Positions 52,220-61,735 of a stretch of 64,000 bases of DNA are shown piece by piece; position 1 is the first letter of the stretch; every line of letters begins with the position of its first letter. Both the position numbers and the translations under genes were made by a program. Under the pieces are notes generated by a model, which saw only the letters and a list, made by a program, of their open reading frames with translations, ran no database searches and was not told the DNA's origin. This DNA is from Timonella corticicola (lineage in GTDB: Bacteria > Actinomycetota > Actinomycetes > Actinomycetales > Cellulomonadaceae). The stretch covers positions 310,001-374,000 of the forward strand of contig NZ_JBHUOP010000003.1 in NCBI RefSeq assembly GCF_042683685.1, written 5' to 3'.

Positions 52220-52816
52220 ATGACCCAGCCGCAACCGATCCACGATCCAGCCCACATCAAGGCTCTTGCCCACCCCATCAGGCTTGCACTCCTCGACTTT
52301 CTGGGGTCCGTTCCGCAGGCCACCGCAACGCAGTGCGCCGAGGCCATCAAGGAATCGGTTGCAAGTTGCTCGTTCCATCTGCGCACGCTCGCCAAACACG
52401 GGTACATCGAACAGGCCGATGCCCCGGACGCAAAGAGTAAGCCCTGGCGTGTCCTACCGGCCAATCGCAGTCGCTCATTCGAACCCGACTCTCCAGCCAA
52501 AGCAGCCGCGATCTCCGCGCTAACCAACGCGATGATCTCCCAACTGGCGGTTCGGGTCAACGAGTTCATCACAGCCGCTCCCACCCTCCCGGAAGAAGCG
52601 ATCAATCGTGCCCTCGTGACCGCGCAGAACCTCTGGCTGACCGACCAAGAACATGAAGAACTCATGTCGGTGATCGAGAAGGCACTGAGCACATTCCACA
52701 AACGCAACGAAGATCCCTCGCTACGGCCAGAAGGAGCGAGTCACTCTCGAATGTTCCTGGTCATGACGCCTGAACTCTCAGCCTACGAATCGAACACACC
52801 GGAAGAAAACTCATGA
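52220..52816 (+). CDS. ArsR-like winged-helix regulator
   Basis: 198 residues from ATG 52220. HTH: HIKALAHPIRLALLDFLGSV, TATQCAEAIKESVASCSFHL and LAKHGYIEQADA, the ArsR/SmtB-type fold. A long helical C-terminus (residues ~95-190) is unusual for plain ArsR repressors and resembles the HTH_20 group. No metal-binding cysteine pair (CxC) is seen. Overlaps the MFS gene by ATGA, so it is probably the repressor of that pump and of itself. Confidence 0.85.
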   Translation: MTQPQPIHDPAHIKALAHPIRLALLDFLGSVPQATATQCAEAIKESVASCSFHLRTLAKHGYIEQADAPDAKSKPWRVLPANRSRSFEPDSPAKAAAISALTNAMISQLAVRVNEFITAAPTLPEEAINRALVTAQNLWLTDQEHEELMSVIEKALSTFHKRNEDPSLRPEGASHSRMFLVMTPELSAYESNTPEENS

Positions 52817-54147
52817 CCAAGGCACCTGACACCAGCAAGAATCAAGACCCACCCATCAAAGACACTGGCTCAGCGTCTGAACCAACACCTTCAGTGGCCA
52901 CACCCGCCGAAGCTCGCTCCACAGAGATCGGAACAACGCGAGAAGCCCTCAAGGTCCCCGCATTCCGTCGGCTACTCACAGCCTGGACACTGTCCAACCT
53001 CGGCGATTCAGCCCTCTTCCTCACGGTCGCGATCTGGATCAAAACCATGACAGACAACGATGTGTACACTGCTCTGACCTTCGTTGCCATCGGACTTCCT
53101 GCTCTGGCAGCACCGGTGTTTGGCATGATGGCGGACAGATTCTCACGGATCAGACTTGTGGCACTGTCAAACATTTTGGTTGCGCTGTCGATCCTCCTGC
53201 TATTTATTGTCCAAGACACTGGGGACATATGGATCGTCTACGTGGTCATGGTGCTGTACTCCTGCACCACCTATATCAACTCGGCAGCCCAATCAGGTCT
53301 GCTGCGCGACACCCTCGATCTGCGTCTACTCGGGCCGGCAAACGGTCTGTTCACCTCGATTGACCACGGTTTCCGGATCGTTGTTCCGCTCGTCGCCGCA
53401 GGCGCATTCGCGCTGTGGGGCATCCAACCGATCTTGATCTTCACGATCATCATGTTTGTACTCGGTGCGATGTTCCTGAAATTCGTGGGTATCAAGGAGA
53501 CCGCGAACGACGTGCGCTTCGATAGCTCATGGTTGAAGACCTCGCTTCGCGGTTTCCCCGAGGTGTATGCCCGCAAGCGTCTGTGGTCCTTCCTGATCGC
53601 ACTCGTCGTGGTGGTCACTGTCGGCGGCGCGATCAACGCACTCATCTTCCCGGTGCTCGACCAGGGACTTGGTTTGCAGCCCGAGGCCCTACCGATCTTC
53701 ACCTCGCTTCAAGGCGCTGCAGCAGTGGCCGCCGGTCTCCTGGGAGCCGCACTGATGCGTCGGTTCGGATTCGACCGGCTCATGATTCTCGGTCTCGTAC
53801 TGTTCACCCTCGGTTATGTCGCCTTCGCCATCCCAAACGTCATCGCTGTCCTACTGGCCAGCGTCGCTCTCGGTTTCTGCATGCCGATCATGGCGATGGT
53901 CGTGATGACGATCAAGCAGACCGAGCTGCCAATGGAGGTGCAGGGACGCAGCGGCGCGGCAATGAACATGATGCTCAACGCACCTCAGGTGCTCAGTTCC
54001 GCGCTCGTCGCAGTCCTGATCGGCGTCACGCCCTACTGGACGATCCTGATTGTGGGCGCAATACTCTCGGCATTCAGCCTTGTGCCAATCCTGCGGCAGA
54101 AACGCAGGGGAGAGACTGCTGGAACCGTGGGATCGTCGGCAATCTAG
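52813..54147 (+). CDS. MFS transporter
   Basis: 444 residues, starting with a 50-residue hydrophilic N-terminus (MTKAPDTSKNQDPPIKDTGS), then 12 membrane segments. Motif A region GMMADRFSRIRLVAL is clear. The fold and size match the MFS_3 group of exporters. Likely a drug or metabolite exporter, regulated by the overlapping ArsR-like gene. Substrate unknown. Confidence 0.88.
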   Translation: MTKAPDTSKNQDPPIKDTGSASEPTPSVATPAEARSTEIGTTREALKVPAFRRLLTAWTLSNLGDSALFLTVAIWIKTMTDNDVYTALTFVAIGLPALAAPVFGMMADRFSRIRLVALSNILVALSILLLFIVQDTGDIWIVYVVMVLYSCTTYINSAAQSGLLRDTLDLRLLGPANGLFTSIDHGFRIVVPLVAAGAFALWGIQPILIFTIIMFVLGAMFLKFVGIKETANDVRFDSSWLKTSLRGFPEVYARKRLWSFLIALVVVVTVGGAINALIFPVLDQGLGLQPEALPIFTSLQGAAAVAAGLLGAALMRRFGFDRLMILGLVLFTLGYVAFAIPNVIAVLLASVALGFCMPIMAMVVMTIKQTELPMEVQGRSGAAMNMMLNAPQVLSSALVAVLIGVTPYWTILIVGAILSAFSLVPILRQKRRGETAGTVGSSAI

Positions 54148-54263
54148 GACATGGCCCGCGATGCGGGACACCATTGACCAGGCGTACTTTCACACATCAA
54201 TTCAAGGGCCACAACAGGGATGGAAAGGCTCGAACTAACACATCTCGGTGAAATACTTACAGT

Positions 54264-54803
54264 GTGAACACCATAGATTCGTCCTTCACCATCCGTTTGT
54301 TTGATGACGCTGACACGCCAGAACTCACGAGACTGCTCCATGCCTCATACGCCGAGTTGGGAAGGATGAATCTGAACTACACGGCGGTTGATCAAAACGA
54401 GGAGACAACCAGGTACCGGGCACGAGGGGGACGATGTTGGGTGATCGAGCACAATGATTCTCTCGTGGCGACCCTCACTATGTCCCTGCCACCGGCAAAA
54501 GCCCTGCAGCAACTGACCGCCGAGGCCCAACACCCACAGCGAGCCTGGCTCAACCAGGTTGCTGTTTCCCCATCCCTCCGCAGTAGAGGTCTCGCACGCC
54601 ACCTGTGGATTCTCGGAAGGGAATGGGCCGCACAGCAGGGAGCCACATCCATCGGAGTAGATACAGCAGTCCCCGCAACACATCTCGTGGGACTCTACAG
54701 TCGGTGGGGGTTCGAACGCCGCGACATCATCCACTGGGATGGAAAGACCTATGATTCCGTCGTGATGGTGCTTCCAGACATCAGGTCTGGTTCAGCAGGA
54801 TAA
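54264..54803 (+). CDS. GNAT family N-acetyltransferase
   Basis: 179 residues from GTG 54264. Acetyl-CoA motif VAVSPSLRSRGLARHLWILG (loop RSRGLA), then VDTAVPATHLVGLYSRWGFE. Acceptor unknown. An isolated gene, followed by a hairpin terminator at 54836. Confidence 0.86.
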   Translation: MNTIDSSFTIRLFDDADTPELTRLLHASYAELGRMNLNYTAVDQNEETTRYRARGGRCWVIEHNDSLVATLTMSLPPAKALQQLTAEAQHPQRAWLNQVAVSPSLRSRGLARHLWILGREWAAQQGATSIGVDTAVPATHLVGLYSRWGFERRDIIHWDGKTYDSVVMVLPDIRSGSAG

Positions 54804-54835
54804 CCGTTCAACGCCGCCTGGGTCCAGGCAACGCG

Positions 54836-54869
54836 AAAGGCCTGGAACTCACGTGAGTTCCAGGCCTTT
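54836..54869. terminator. Perfect hairpin between GNAT and tRNA-Ala genes
   Basis: AAAGGCCTGGAACTC (54836-54850) and GAGTTCCAGGCCTTT (54855-54869) around ACGT. It can serve both directions: the GNAT gene and the tRNA transcript converge on it. Confidence 0.75.
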
Positions 54870-54877
54870 CATGCTTG

Positions 54878-54950
54878 TGGAGCTAAGGGGACTCGAACCC
54901 CTAACCCCCTGCTTGCAAAGCAGGTGCGCTACCAATTGCGCCATAGCCCC
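54878..54950 (-). tRNA. tRNA-Ala (anticodon TGC)
   Basis: 73 bases, 5' end at 54950. Acceptor GGGGCTA pairs with TAGCTCC; anticodon loop CTTTGCAAG; T-loop GGTTCGAGTCC; discriminator A. No CCA encoded. The conserved neighbour of tRNA-Ile after gyrA. Confidence 0.95.
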
Positions 54951-54964
54951 AGATGGGAAACCAA

Positions 54965-55084
54965 TCAGTCGATTGGGTCTGTAACCTCTGCCCACAGATC
55001 ACGCTGACCATCGTCTCCGGCAACCTTGCGCCAGATCGCATAGCCCGCGACCGCAGTGAGAAGAACAACTAGGATCTTCTTCAT
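54965..55084 (-). CDS. DLW-39 family protein
   Basis: 39 residues: MKKILVVLLTAVAGYAIWRK, a membrane-like segment, then a short tail with RDLWAEVTD, the conserved DLW motif that names the family. These tiny actinobacterial proteins sit between the tRNA genes after gyrA; function unknown. Between tRNA-Ala and tRNA-Ile here, exactly as expected. Confidence 0.9.
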   Translation of the reverse strand: MKKILVVLLTAVAGYAIWRKVAGDDGQRDLWAEVTDPID

Positions 55085-55112
55085 TGTGACTCCCTAGGGT
55101 GTGAGTACAGAG

Positions 55113-55186
55113 TGGGCCTAAGAGGACTTGAACCTCTGACCTCTTCGTTATCAGCGAAGCGCTCTAACCGCCTGAGCTATAGGCCC
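55113..55186 (-). tRNA. tRNA-Ile (anticodon GAT)
   Basis: 74 bases, 5' end at 55186. Acceptor GGGCCTA pairs with TAGGCCC; anticodon loop CTGATAA; T-loop GTTCAAGTC; discriminator A. No CCA encoded. Confidence 0.95.
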
Positions 55187-55330
55187 GTACCGTTTCGGGG
55201 GTTATCTTCCCTCGCAACGAGAATTAAATGTACACGACTTCGGCGGGGATTCCAAAACCGATTGGGCATCCCCGCCGCCGTGTTTTCGCGTGCAGCGACC
55301 CTACGACCAGTGAAGCCGCATGTTTCTGCG

Positions 55331-55975
55331 TCAGTCGTCAGTCAGTGTGAGATGGATTCCACCGACGAGAGCAGCAACAACGTTGTAGAGGAATGCACCG
55401 ATGGTACCGAGTGCAGTAAGTAGAACAACATCGATGATAGCGATGAGTGTGGCCAATGACACGACCCTGCTGAGTTCCACGTACTGAAGAACGTTGACTT
55501 CAGTGTTCTCGCCGAGGATCTCCTTGATGATCGCATCGATCTCGGTGAAGACCTGAAGCCCGTCTAGAACCTTCCAGAAAACGACCGCTGCTACCACGAG
55601 CATGATGCCCGCCGCGATTGACAGCAGGAACGACATCTTCATGGCCGACCACGGGTCCACGCGGGTCACGGCAAGACGAACACGACGCGGTCCCACACTC
55701 GCCGGTGCTGCTTTGGATTCCCGTGGGGAGGTTGCGCTCTGGCTGCTTTCGGGCATGAGCTTCCCCTGAGCTGACTGTGAGGCACCGAGTTTGACGTCGG
55801 CGGTGTTGATGGCGCCGGTTCCCACAACCACGGCGTCCTTCGCATTCGGTGCAGTGACGTTCTTGGGCTTGGGCGCAAAACTCGCTGGTTTGCCGTCAGA
55901 TGATGGCTTTGGTGGCACTGATGCCGGGGCATTGGTCTTGTTGCCCTGGGACTGCGTCTTCTTGGGAGCACTCAT
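55331..55975 (-). CDS. DUF3566 domain membrane protein
   Basis: 214 residues. A ~95-residue Pro/Ala/Ser/Lys-rich N-terminus is followed by the DUF3566 domain: RRVRLAVTRVDPWSAMKMSF, a membrane segment LLSIAAGIMLVVAAVVFWKV, YVELSRVVSLATLIAIIDVV and LGTIGAFLYNVVAALVGGIH. The gene follows gyrA (ATGA overlap), the invariant actinobacterial place. Related to membrane-anchored proteins of unknown function. Confidence 0.92.
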   Translation of the reverse strand: MSAPKKTQSQGNKTNAPASVPPKPSSDGKPASFAPKPKNVTAPNAKDAVVVGTGAINTADVKLGASQSAQGKLMPESSQSATSPRESKAAPASVGPRRVRLAVTRVDPWSAMKMSFLLSIAAGIMLVVAAVVFWKVLDGLQVFTEIDAIIKEILGENTEVNVLQYVELSRVVSLATLIAIIDVVLLTALGTIGAFLYNVVAALVGGIHLTLTDD

Positions 55976-58560
55976 GCGTTCTCTACTTCGACGTCGGTTG
56001 TGGTCGCTTCGGTGTCATCGTCGCCTGGCTCCTCATCGCCGAGGTTACGCTCGACATTTCGTGCAACTGCGATGATGCGGTCGTTCTTGTCTGGTTTAGC
56101 AAAGGTTACACCCTGCGTGTTTCGTCCGGTACGGTTCACCTCGGAAACAGCGGAACGTACAATCTTTCCCTTCTCCATGATCACAAGAACTTCATCTTCT
56201 GCCTCTGTGATCAGTGCACCGACCAGGTCACCGCGTTCCTCGACGAGATTGGCGACCTTGATTCCGTATCCATTGCGTCCCTGGACGCGGTATTCGGAGA
56301 TGTCGGTGCGCTTGGCGAATCCGCCTTCGGTGACCACGAACATGTCGGAGCCCTCACGGACCACGTCTGCTGAGAGCAGTTCGTCGCCATCACGGAACTT
56401 CATGCCCGTGACACCTGAGGTTGCCCGTCCCATTGGGCGCAGCGTGTCGTCATCTGCGGTGAAGCGGATGGACTGGCCCTTACGGGAGACGAGTATGAGG
56501 TCGTCGGTGTGGTCGACCACCCGCGCCGATACGAGTTCGTCAGCGTTTCCATCCTCGTCTTCACGCAGGTTGATTGCGATGAGTCCGGCCGTACGATTGG
56601 TGTCGTATTCGGCGAGACGGGTTTTCTTGACGAGTCCGCGACGGGTTGCGAGTACAAGGTAGTCGTGATCGTCGTAGTTGCGAATGTCAAGGACCTGAGC
56701 GATGCGCTCGTCCTGCTGGAAGGCGAGCAGGTTCGCAACGTGCTGACCCTTGGAATCGCGTGAACCCTCTGGCAGTTCGTATGCCTTGATGCGGTACACG
56801 CGGCCATAGTTGGTGAAGAACAGCAGCCACTGGTGGGTCGTCGTAACGAAGAAGTGCTCAACGATGTCGTCTTCACGCAGGGTCGCTCCGCGCACGCCCT
56901 TACCACCACGCTTCTGGGCCCGGTAGTTGTCTGAACGAGTGCGCTTGACGTATCCGCCACGGGTGATCGTGACAACCACTTCCTCTTCAGCGATCAAGTC
57001 CTCCATGGAGACCTCACCGCCGTACGGCATGATCGAGGTGCGTCGTTCATCGCCGTACTTGTCCACGATCTCGGTGAGTTCCTCACCCACGATTGTGCGT
57101 TGACGTGCCGGATCACCGAGGATTGCGTTGTAGTCCTTGATAAGTTCCTCGAGCTCGGCGTGCTCATCCAGGATTTTCTGTCGCTCCATTGCCGCAAGAC
57201 GACGCAACTGGAGGTTCAAAATCGCGGTTGCCTGGATCTCGTCGATAGACAGCAGTTCCATCAGGCCTTCGCGTGCTTCCTCCACAGTGGGGGAGCGGCG
57301 GATGAGCGCAATAACCTCATCAAGCGCATCGAGAGCGCGAAGGTATCCGCGCAGGATGTGGATCTTGTCCTCTGCTTCCTTGAGCAGGTAGGCGGTACGT
57401 CGACTGATGACGTCGAGTTGGTGGTTGACCCAGTGTCGGATGAACGCATCGATCGACAAAGTACGTGGCACGTCGTCGACGAGCGCGAGCATGTTTGCGG
57501 AGAAGTTCTCCTGCATCTGGGTGTGCTTGAACAGGTTGTTCAGCACGACCTTTGCCACTGCGTCGCGCTTGAGCACGATGACCAGGCGCTGTCCCGTACG
57601 ACCGGACGTTTCATCGCGGATGTCCGCGATTCCGGTGAGTTTTCCGTCCTTGACCTGGTCAGCAATCTTTGCGGCAAGCGCATCGGGGTTGACCTGGTAG
57701 GGCAGTTCGGTGACGACGAGGCACTGGCGTCCCTGGATTTCCTCCACGTTGACCACTGCGCGTTGCGTGATTGAACCACGTCCAGTGCGGTAGGCGTCTT
57801 CGATCCCGGAACGACCAAGGATCGTGGCTCCGGTAGGGAAGTCTGGACCCTTGACGCGCTCGATGAGTGCTTCGAGTAGTTCCTCACTCGTCGCATCGGG
57901 GTTGTCCAGGTACCAGTGCACGCCATCGGCGACTTCGCGCAGGTTGTGCGGTGGAATGTTGGTGGCCATACCCACGGCGATACCAGCGGAACCATTGACA
58001 AGCAGATTGGGGAAGCGAGCCGGGAGAACCGATGGTTCCTGGGTACGTCCATCGTAGTTGTCCTGGAAGTCAACGGTGTTCTTGTCGATGTCACGGACCA
58101 TCTCCATGGCGAGCTGGGCCATGCGGGTCTCGGTGTATCGCGGCGCTGCAGCAGGGTCGTTACCGGGTGACCCGAAGTTACCCTGACCTGCGGCAAGCGG
58201 ATAGCGCATGGTCCAGTCTTGGACGAGTCGCACAAGAGTGTCGTAAATGGCCGAGTCACCGTGTGGGTGGTACTTACCCATGACATCACCGACCACACGC
58301 GAACACTTCGAGAACGCACGGTCTGGACGGTAGCCACCGTCATACATTGCGTAGATCACGCGACGGTGCACCGGCTTCAGTCCATCGCGGACCTCCGGCA
58401 AGGCGCGCCCCACGATGACTGACATCGCGTAATCGAGGTATGACCGCTGCATTTCGGTGTTGAGGTCGACCTGCTCGATGTTGCCGTGCACGATGACATC
58501 GCTGCCCACGGTGTCATCGGTCTCGGGGAGGTCGTTTTCTGGAGTCTGATCGTCTGACAC
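55972..58560 (-). CDS. gyrA: DNA gyrase subunit A
   Basis: 862 residues. Breakage-reunion subunit: catalytic Tyr142 (AAAPRYTETRM) and quinolone-resistance region HPHGDSAIYDTLVR with Ser103 and Asp107, the sensitive-type residues. The C-terminal beta-pinwheel begins near residue 535 with the gyrase box QKRGGKG and ends in a short acidic tail. GTG start. Downstream of gyrB, overlapping DUF3566. Confidence 0.97.
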   Translation of the reverse strand: MSDDQTPENDLPETDDTVGSDVIVHGNIEQVDLNTEMQRSYLDYAMSVIVGRALPEVRDGLKPVHRRVIYAMYDGGYRPDRAFSKCSRVVGDVMGKYHPHGDSAIYDTLVRLVQDWTMRYPLAAGQGNFGSPGNDPAAAPRYTETRMAQLAMEMVRDIDKNTVDFQDNYDGRTQEPSVLPARFPNLLVNGSAGIAVGMATNIPPHNLREVADGVHWYLDNPDATSEELLEALIERVKGPDFPTGATILGRSGIEDAYRTGRGSITQRAVVNVEEIQGRQCLVVTELPYQVNPDALAAKIADQVKDGKLTGIADIRDETSGRTGQRLVIVLKRDAVAKVVLNNLFKHTQMQENFSANMLALVDDVPRTLSIDAFIRHWVNHQLDVISRRTAYLLKEAEDKIHILRGYLRALDALDEVIALIRRSPTVEEAREGLMELLSIDEIQATAILNLQLRRLAAMERQKILDEHAELEELIKDYNAILGDPARQRTIVGEELTEIVDKYGDERRTSIMPYGGEVSMEDLIAEEEVVVTITRGGYVKRTRSDNYRAQKRGGKGVRGATLREDDIVEHFFVTTTHQWLLFFTNYGRVYRIKAYELPEGSRDSKGQHVANLLAFQQDERIAQVLDIRNYDDHDYLVLATRRGLVKKTRLAEYDTNRTAGLIAINLREDEDGNADELVSARVVDHTDDLILVSRKGQSIRFTADDDTLRPMGRATSGVTGMKFRDGDELLSADVVREGSDMFVVTEGGFAKRTDISEYRVQGRNGYGIKVANLVEERGDLVGALITEAEDEVLVIMEKGKIVRSAVSEVNRTGRNTQGVTFAKPDKNDRIIAVARNVERNLGDEEPGDDDTEATTTDVEVENA

Positions 58561-58712
58561 GATTTTTCTCTCTCATTCTCCGGCGCAAGCGCCTGGTTAA
58601 GTCTTTTGATTCCTAGTTTCTTTGCTTGACGACGATTCCCTCGTTGAGCGGTTTCGTCGCGGTGTCCGTTTCGGCTGGCAGCAGCGCCAAGCACCGCGCA
58701 CCCGTTAACCGG

Positions 58713-60764
58713 TTAGATGTCTAGGAATCGAACGTCCTTGGCATTGCGCTGGATGAAGTTACGCCGTGATTCCACGTCTTCTCCCATGAGGATGGAGAAG
58801 ATCTCATCGGCGGCCGCGGCATCATCAAGGGTTACCTGACGCAGGGTGCGGTGTTCTGGGTCCATGGTGGTGTCCCACAGCTCGGTGTAATCCATCTCTC
58901 CAAGACCCTTATAGCGCTGAATGCCGTTGTCTTTTGGCAGGCGCTTGCCCGAGGCGGTTCCAGCGGCAACGGTCTCGTCGCGCTGTTTGTCGGAGTAGAC
59001 GTAGTCGTGTTCTGCGTTCGACCACTTGATGCGGTAGAGCGGTGGCAACGCAAGGTAGACGTAGCCGTGCTCGATCAGTGGGCGCATGTAGCGGAAGAGC
59101 AGGGTCAACAACAGGGTCGTGATGTGCTGTCCGTCAACATCTGCATCGGCCATGAGCACGATCTTGTGGTACCGGAGCTTCGCTTCATCGAAATCTTCAC
59201 CGATTCCGGTTCCAAACGCGGTGATGAGCGCCTGGACCTCGCTGTTGGACAGTGCACGATCAAGACGAGCACGCTCAACATTGAGGATCTTTCCGCGCAG
59301 CGGCAAGATTGCCTGGGTGTGTGGGTTACGGCCACGAACAGCCGATCCACCTGCGGAGTCACCCTCCACAATGTAGATCTCGCACTCTTCAGCTTTGGAG
59401 GACTGGCAGTCACGGAGCTTGCCCGGCATACCACCCGACTCGAGCAGGCCTTTACGGCGGGTTGCCTCGCGGGCCTTACGGGCTGCAAGGCGAGCAGCCG
59501 AAGCCTGCATTGCCTTGCGGATGATTTCCTTTGCCTCGTTCGGGTGTGCATCCAGCCAGTCACCGAGTTTGTCGGTCACAACGCTTTGAACGAAGGTGCG
59601 TGCCTCGGTGTTTCCGAGTTTGGTCTTGGTCTGACCCTCGAACTGCGGTTCACCGAGCTTGATCGAGATAACGGCAGTCAGACCCTCGCGAATGTCTTCA
59701 CCCGTGAGGTTGTCATCCTTTTCGCGCAGGATGTTCTTCGACCGAGCGTAACGGTTCACCAGACCGGTCAGCGCGGAGCGGAAGCCCTCTTCGTGGGTTC
59801 CACCCTCTGTCGTGGAGATCGTATTGGCGTAGGTGTACACCGATTCCGAATAGGCTGAGGTCCACTGCATCGCGATTTCAACGGAGATCTTTCGCTCGGT
59901 GTCCTCGGACTCGAAGTCGATGATCTCATCGTTGACGATCTCCACCTTCTTGGCGGAGTTGATGTGCTTGACGTAGTCGAACAGACCGTTGTCGTACTTG
60001 TAGGTGACGGTCTTGACCTTGGAGGCTGGTGTTTCCTCCTCGTGCTCACCAGCCACCTCGTTGACCTCGGTGTCTACCTCGACGCGCAGATCGGTCAGCG
60101 TGATCTGGAGTCCCTTGTTCAGGAATGCCATCTGCTGGAAGCGTGCACGGAGCGTTTCAAAGTCAAAGTCGACAGTTTCAAAGATCTCTGGATCCGGCCA
60201 GAAGGTCTGAGTGGTTCCGGTTTCCTCAGTCTCCTCACCCTTGCGAAGTGTTCCTCGCGGCTTGCCACCATCAGCGAAGGACTGGTGCCAGGTGTAGCCG
60301 TCGCGCTTGACCTCGGTCTCAACTCGAGTGGAAAGTGCGTTGACGACAGAGATACCCACTCCGTGCAGACCACCGGACACTGCGTAGCCGCCACCACCGA
60401 ACTTTCCACCGGCGTGCAAGATCGTCATGACGACCTCAACGGTGGGCTTTCCCTCGGTTGGGTGGATGTCAACGGGAATACCTCGACCGTTGTCTGTTAC
60501 GCGTACAGCGCCGTCTTCCAGAATTGTGACTTCAATGTGGTCACAGTGCCCGGCGAGTGCTTCATCGACCGAGTTGTCGACTACTTCGTAGACAAGGTGG
60601 TGGAGGCCGCGTTCACCGGTGGAACCGATGTACATGCCGGGACGCTTACGGACTGCTTCAAGGCCTTCAAGAACCGTAATCGCACTTGCATCGTAGTTGC
60701 CGTTGTTTGGGACTACGGCGTTGAGCGATTGTGAATTTTGCGGCTCGTTATTGAGTTCTGCCAC
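58713..60764 (-). CDS. gyrB: DNA gyrase subunit B
   Basis: 683 residues from GTG 60764 (AGGAG upstream). ATPase motifs: DASAITVLEGLEAVRKRPGM, YEVVDNSVDEALAG and GGGYAVSGGLHGVG; TOPRIM motifs EGDSAGGSAVRGRN and the DADVDGQHI metal site. C-terminus IQRNAKDVRFLDI is canonical. It forms A2B2 gyrase. The 60765-61150 region upstream is 386 bases without a gene; it presumably contains the gyrB promoter. Confidence 0.97.
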   Translation of the reverse strand: MAELNNEPQNSQSLNAVVPNNGNYDASAITVLEGLEAVRKRPGMYIGSTGERGLHHLVYEVVDNSVDEALAGHCDHIEVTILEDGAVRVTDNGRGIPVDIHPTEGKPTVEVVMTILHAGGKFGGGGYAVSGGLHGVGISVVNALSTRVETEVKRDGYTWHQSFADGGKPRGTLRKGEETEETGTTQTFWPDPEIFETVDFDFETLRARFQQMAFLNKGLQITLTDLRVEVDTEVNEVAGEHEEETPASKVKTVTYKYDNGLFDYVKHINSAKKVEIVNDEIIDFESEDTERKISVEIAMQWTSAYSESVYTYANTISTTEGGTHEEGFRSALTGLVNRYARSKNILREKDDNLTGEDIREGLTAVISIKLGEPQFEGQTKTKLGNTEARTFVQSVVTDKLGDWLDAHPNEAKEIIRKAMQASAARLAARKAREATRRKGLLESGGMPGKLRDCQSSKAEECEIYIVEGDSAGGSAVRGRNPHTQAILPLRGKILNVERARLDRALSNSEVQALITAFGTGIGEDFDEAKLRYHKIVLMADADVDGQHITTLLLTLLFRYMRPLIEHGYVYLALPPLYRIKWSNAEHDYVYSDKQRDETVAAGTASGKRLPKDNGIQRYKGLGEMDYTELWDTTMDPEHRTLRQVTLDDAAAADEIFSILMGEDVESRRNFIQRNAKDVRFLDI

Positions 60765-61150
60765 GAGAGGTGGTGCTCCTAGTCATCATGCGGATCCTGC
60801 GTACTCATCGGTGCATACGGATCCCCCAGGGGATCGTGTACCGCGGGCATAGCAGTGATTTCGCTCGATATCCGGCCGAAAAACTACGACCAGAGTTACC
60901 TCACCATCTTACCAAGAGGGGCCCGTTTTTCGGCGTTTTCACACAGTGAAATGGCAGACTAATCGCCCCTTTCGCCCGGCCTTGACCTGCAAGTTTCACA
61001 GGGTGTGTCACGAGGTGTAAACGAAAGGCCCTCATTCGCGACGATCCGGCTGTGGACGAGGCGGAGGCTGCGTGAGTGAGGATCAGCTGAACCACGTTCC
61101 CAGCGCAACCCACCACAATGAGGTCCACGCCAGAGGATTTCGTCCTGCGA

Positions 61151-61735
61151 TCATCCCCAGGTATCGCGTGCGCCACGTCCTTTGACGGAGAATTTTCCGC
61201 GCGAGAACTTGGGAGCATCGGGTCCTATAATCCGGATTTCACGGACAACGCCATCACCGATGTCTGATGCGATCCTGCTCAAGAGGTTGGGGATAAGGAA
61301 CTTGAGTTGGGTTGCCCACGCCGTTGAGTGTGCTCGCACGGTCAGCACATTGTTTTCAAAGGTCTCGGCAGTGCTATGTGCGGCGATATCCTCTCCCACG
61401 ATCTGCGGCCAACGCCCGATGACACCGCCAACGGCGACGTCCTGATTCCAACCGCGTTGTGCCAGCAAGGCACCAAGTGTTTCGGTCAGAGTACGCGGGT
61501 CCCGTCCGCCGGCGCGCGAACCGGAGACCTGTGGTTCGAGAGGGGCACGTCGTGGTTCTTTGCCCGGATAGAGTCCCTTAGCCTTTGCCGCAGCCTTCGC
61601 TCGGTTGAGAGATTCACGAGCTACCTCCCCAGCGGGCTTGAGTCCGAGCGATTCCGCGATCGGGCGACCGTCGGAGGGCATGTCCCCAGGGTCGAACAAG
61701 CCAGGTGTTTCAGGAGGCACCATCGCGAGTTCCAT
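61151..61735 (-). CDS. DUF721/DciA-like protein
   Basis: 194 residues. The DUF721 domain lies in the C-terminal half: LGALLAQRGWNQDVAVGGVI, GRWPQIVGEDIAAHSTAETF, VLTVRAHSTAWATQLKFLIP and GDGVVREIRIIGP. DciA-type proteins help load the replicative helicase; here the gene lies between recF and gyrB, as in most Actinobacteria. A ~70-residue variable N-terminus overlaps the recF end by 26 bases. Confidence 0.9.
   Translation of the reverse strand: MELAMVPPETPGLFDPGDMPSDGRPIAESLGLKPAGEVARESLNRAKAAAKAKGLYPGKEPRRAPLEPQVSGSRAGGRDPRTLTETLGALLAQRGWNQDVAVGGVIGRWPQIVGEDIAAHSTAETFENNVLTVRAHSTAWATQLKFLIPNLLSRIASDIGDGVVREIRIIGPDAPKFSRGKFSVKGRGARDTWG

Noticed and set aside
58851..59858. 335-codon plus-strand frame opposite gyrB
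   Set aside because: Antisense shadow of a highly conserved gene; the translation has no family features.
60901..61218. 105-codon minus-strand frame between DUF721 and gyrB
   Set aside because: Overlaps the DUF721 end, has no good start, and shows no recognisable pattern; treated as intergenic.
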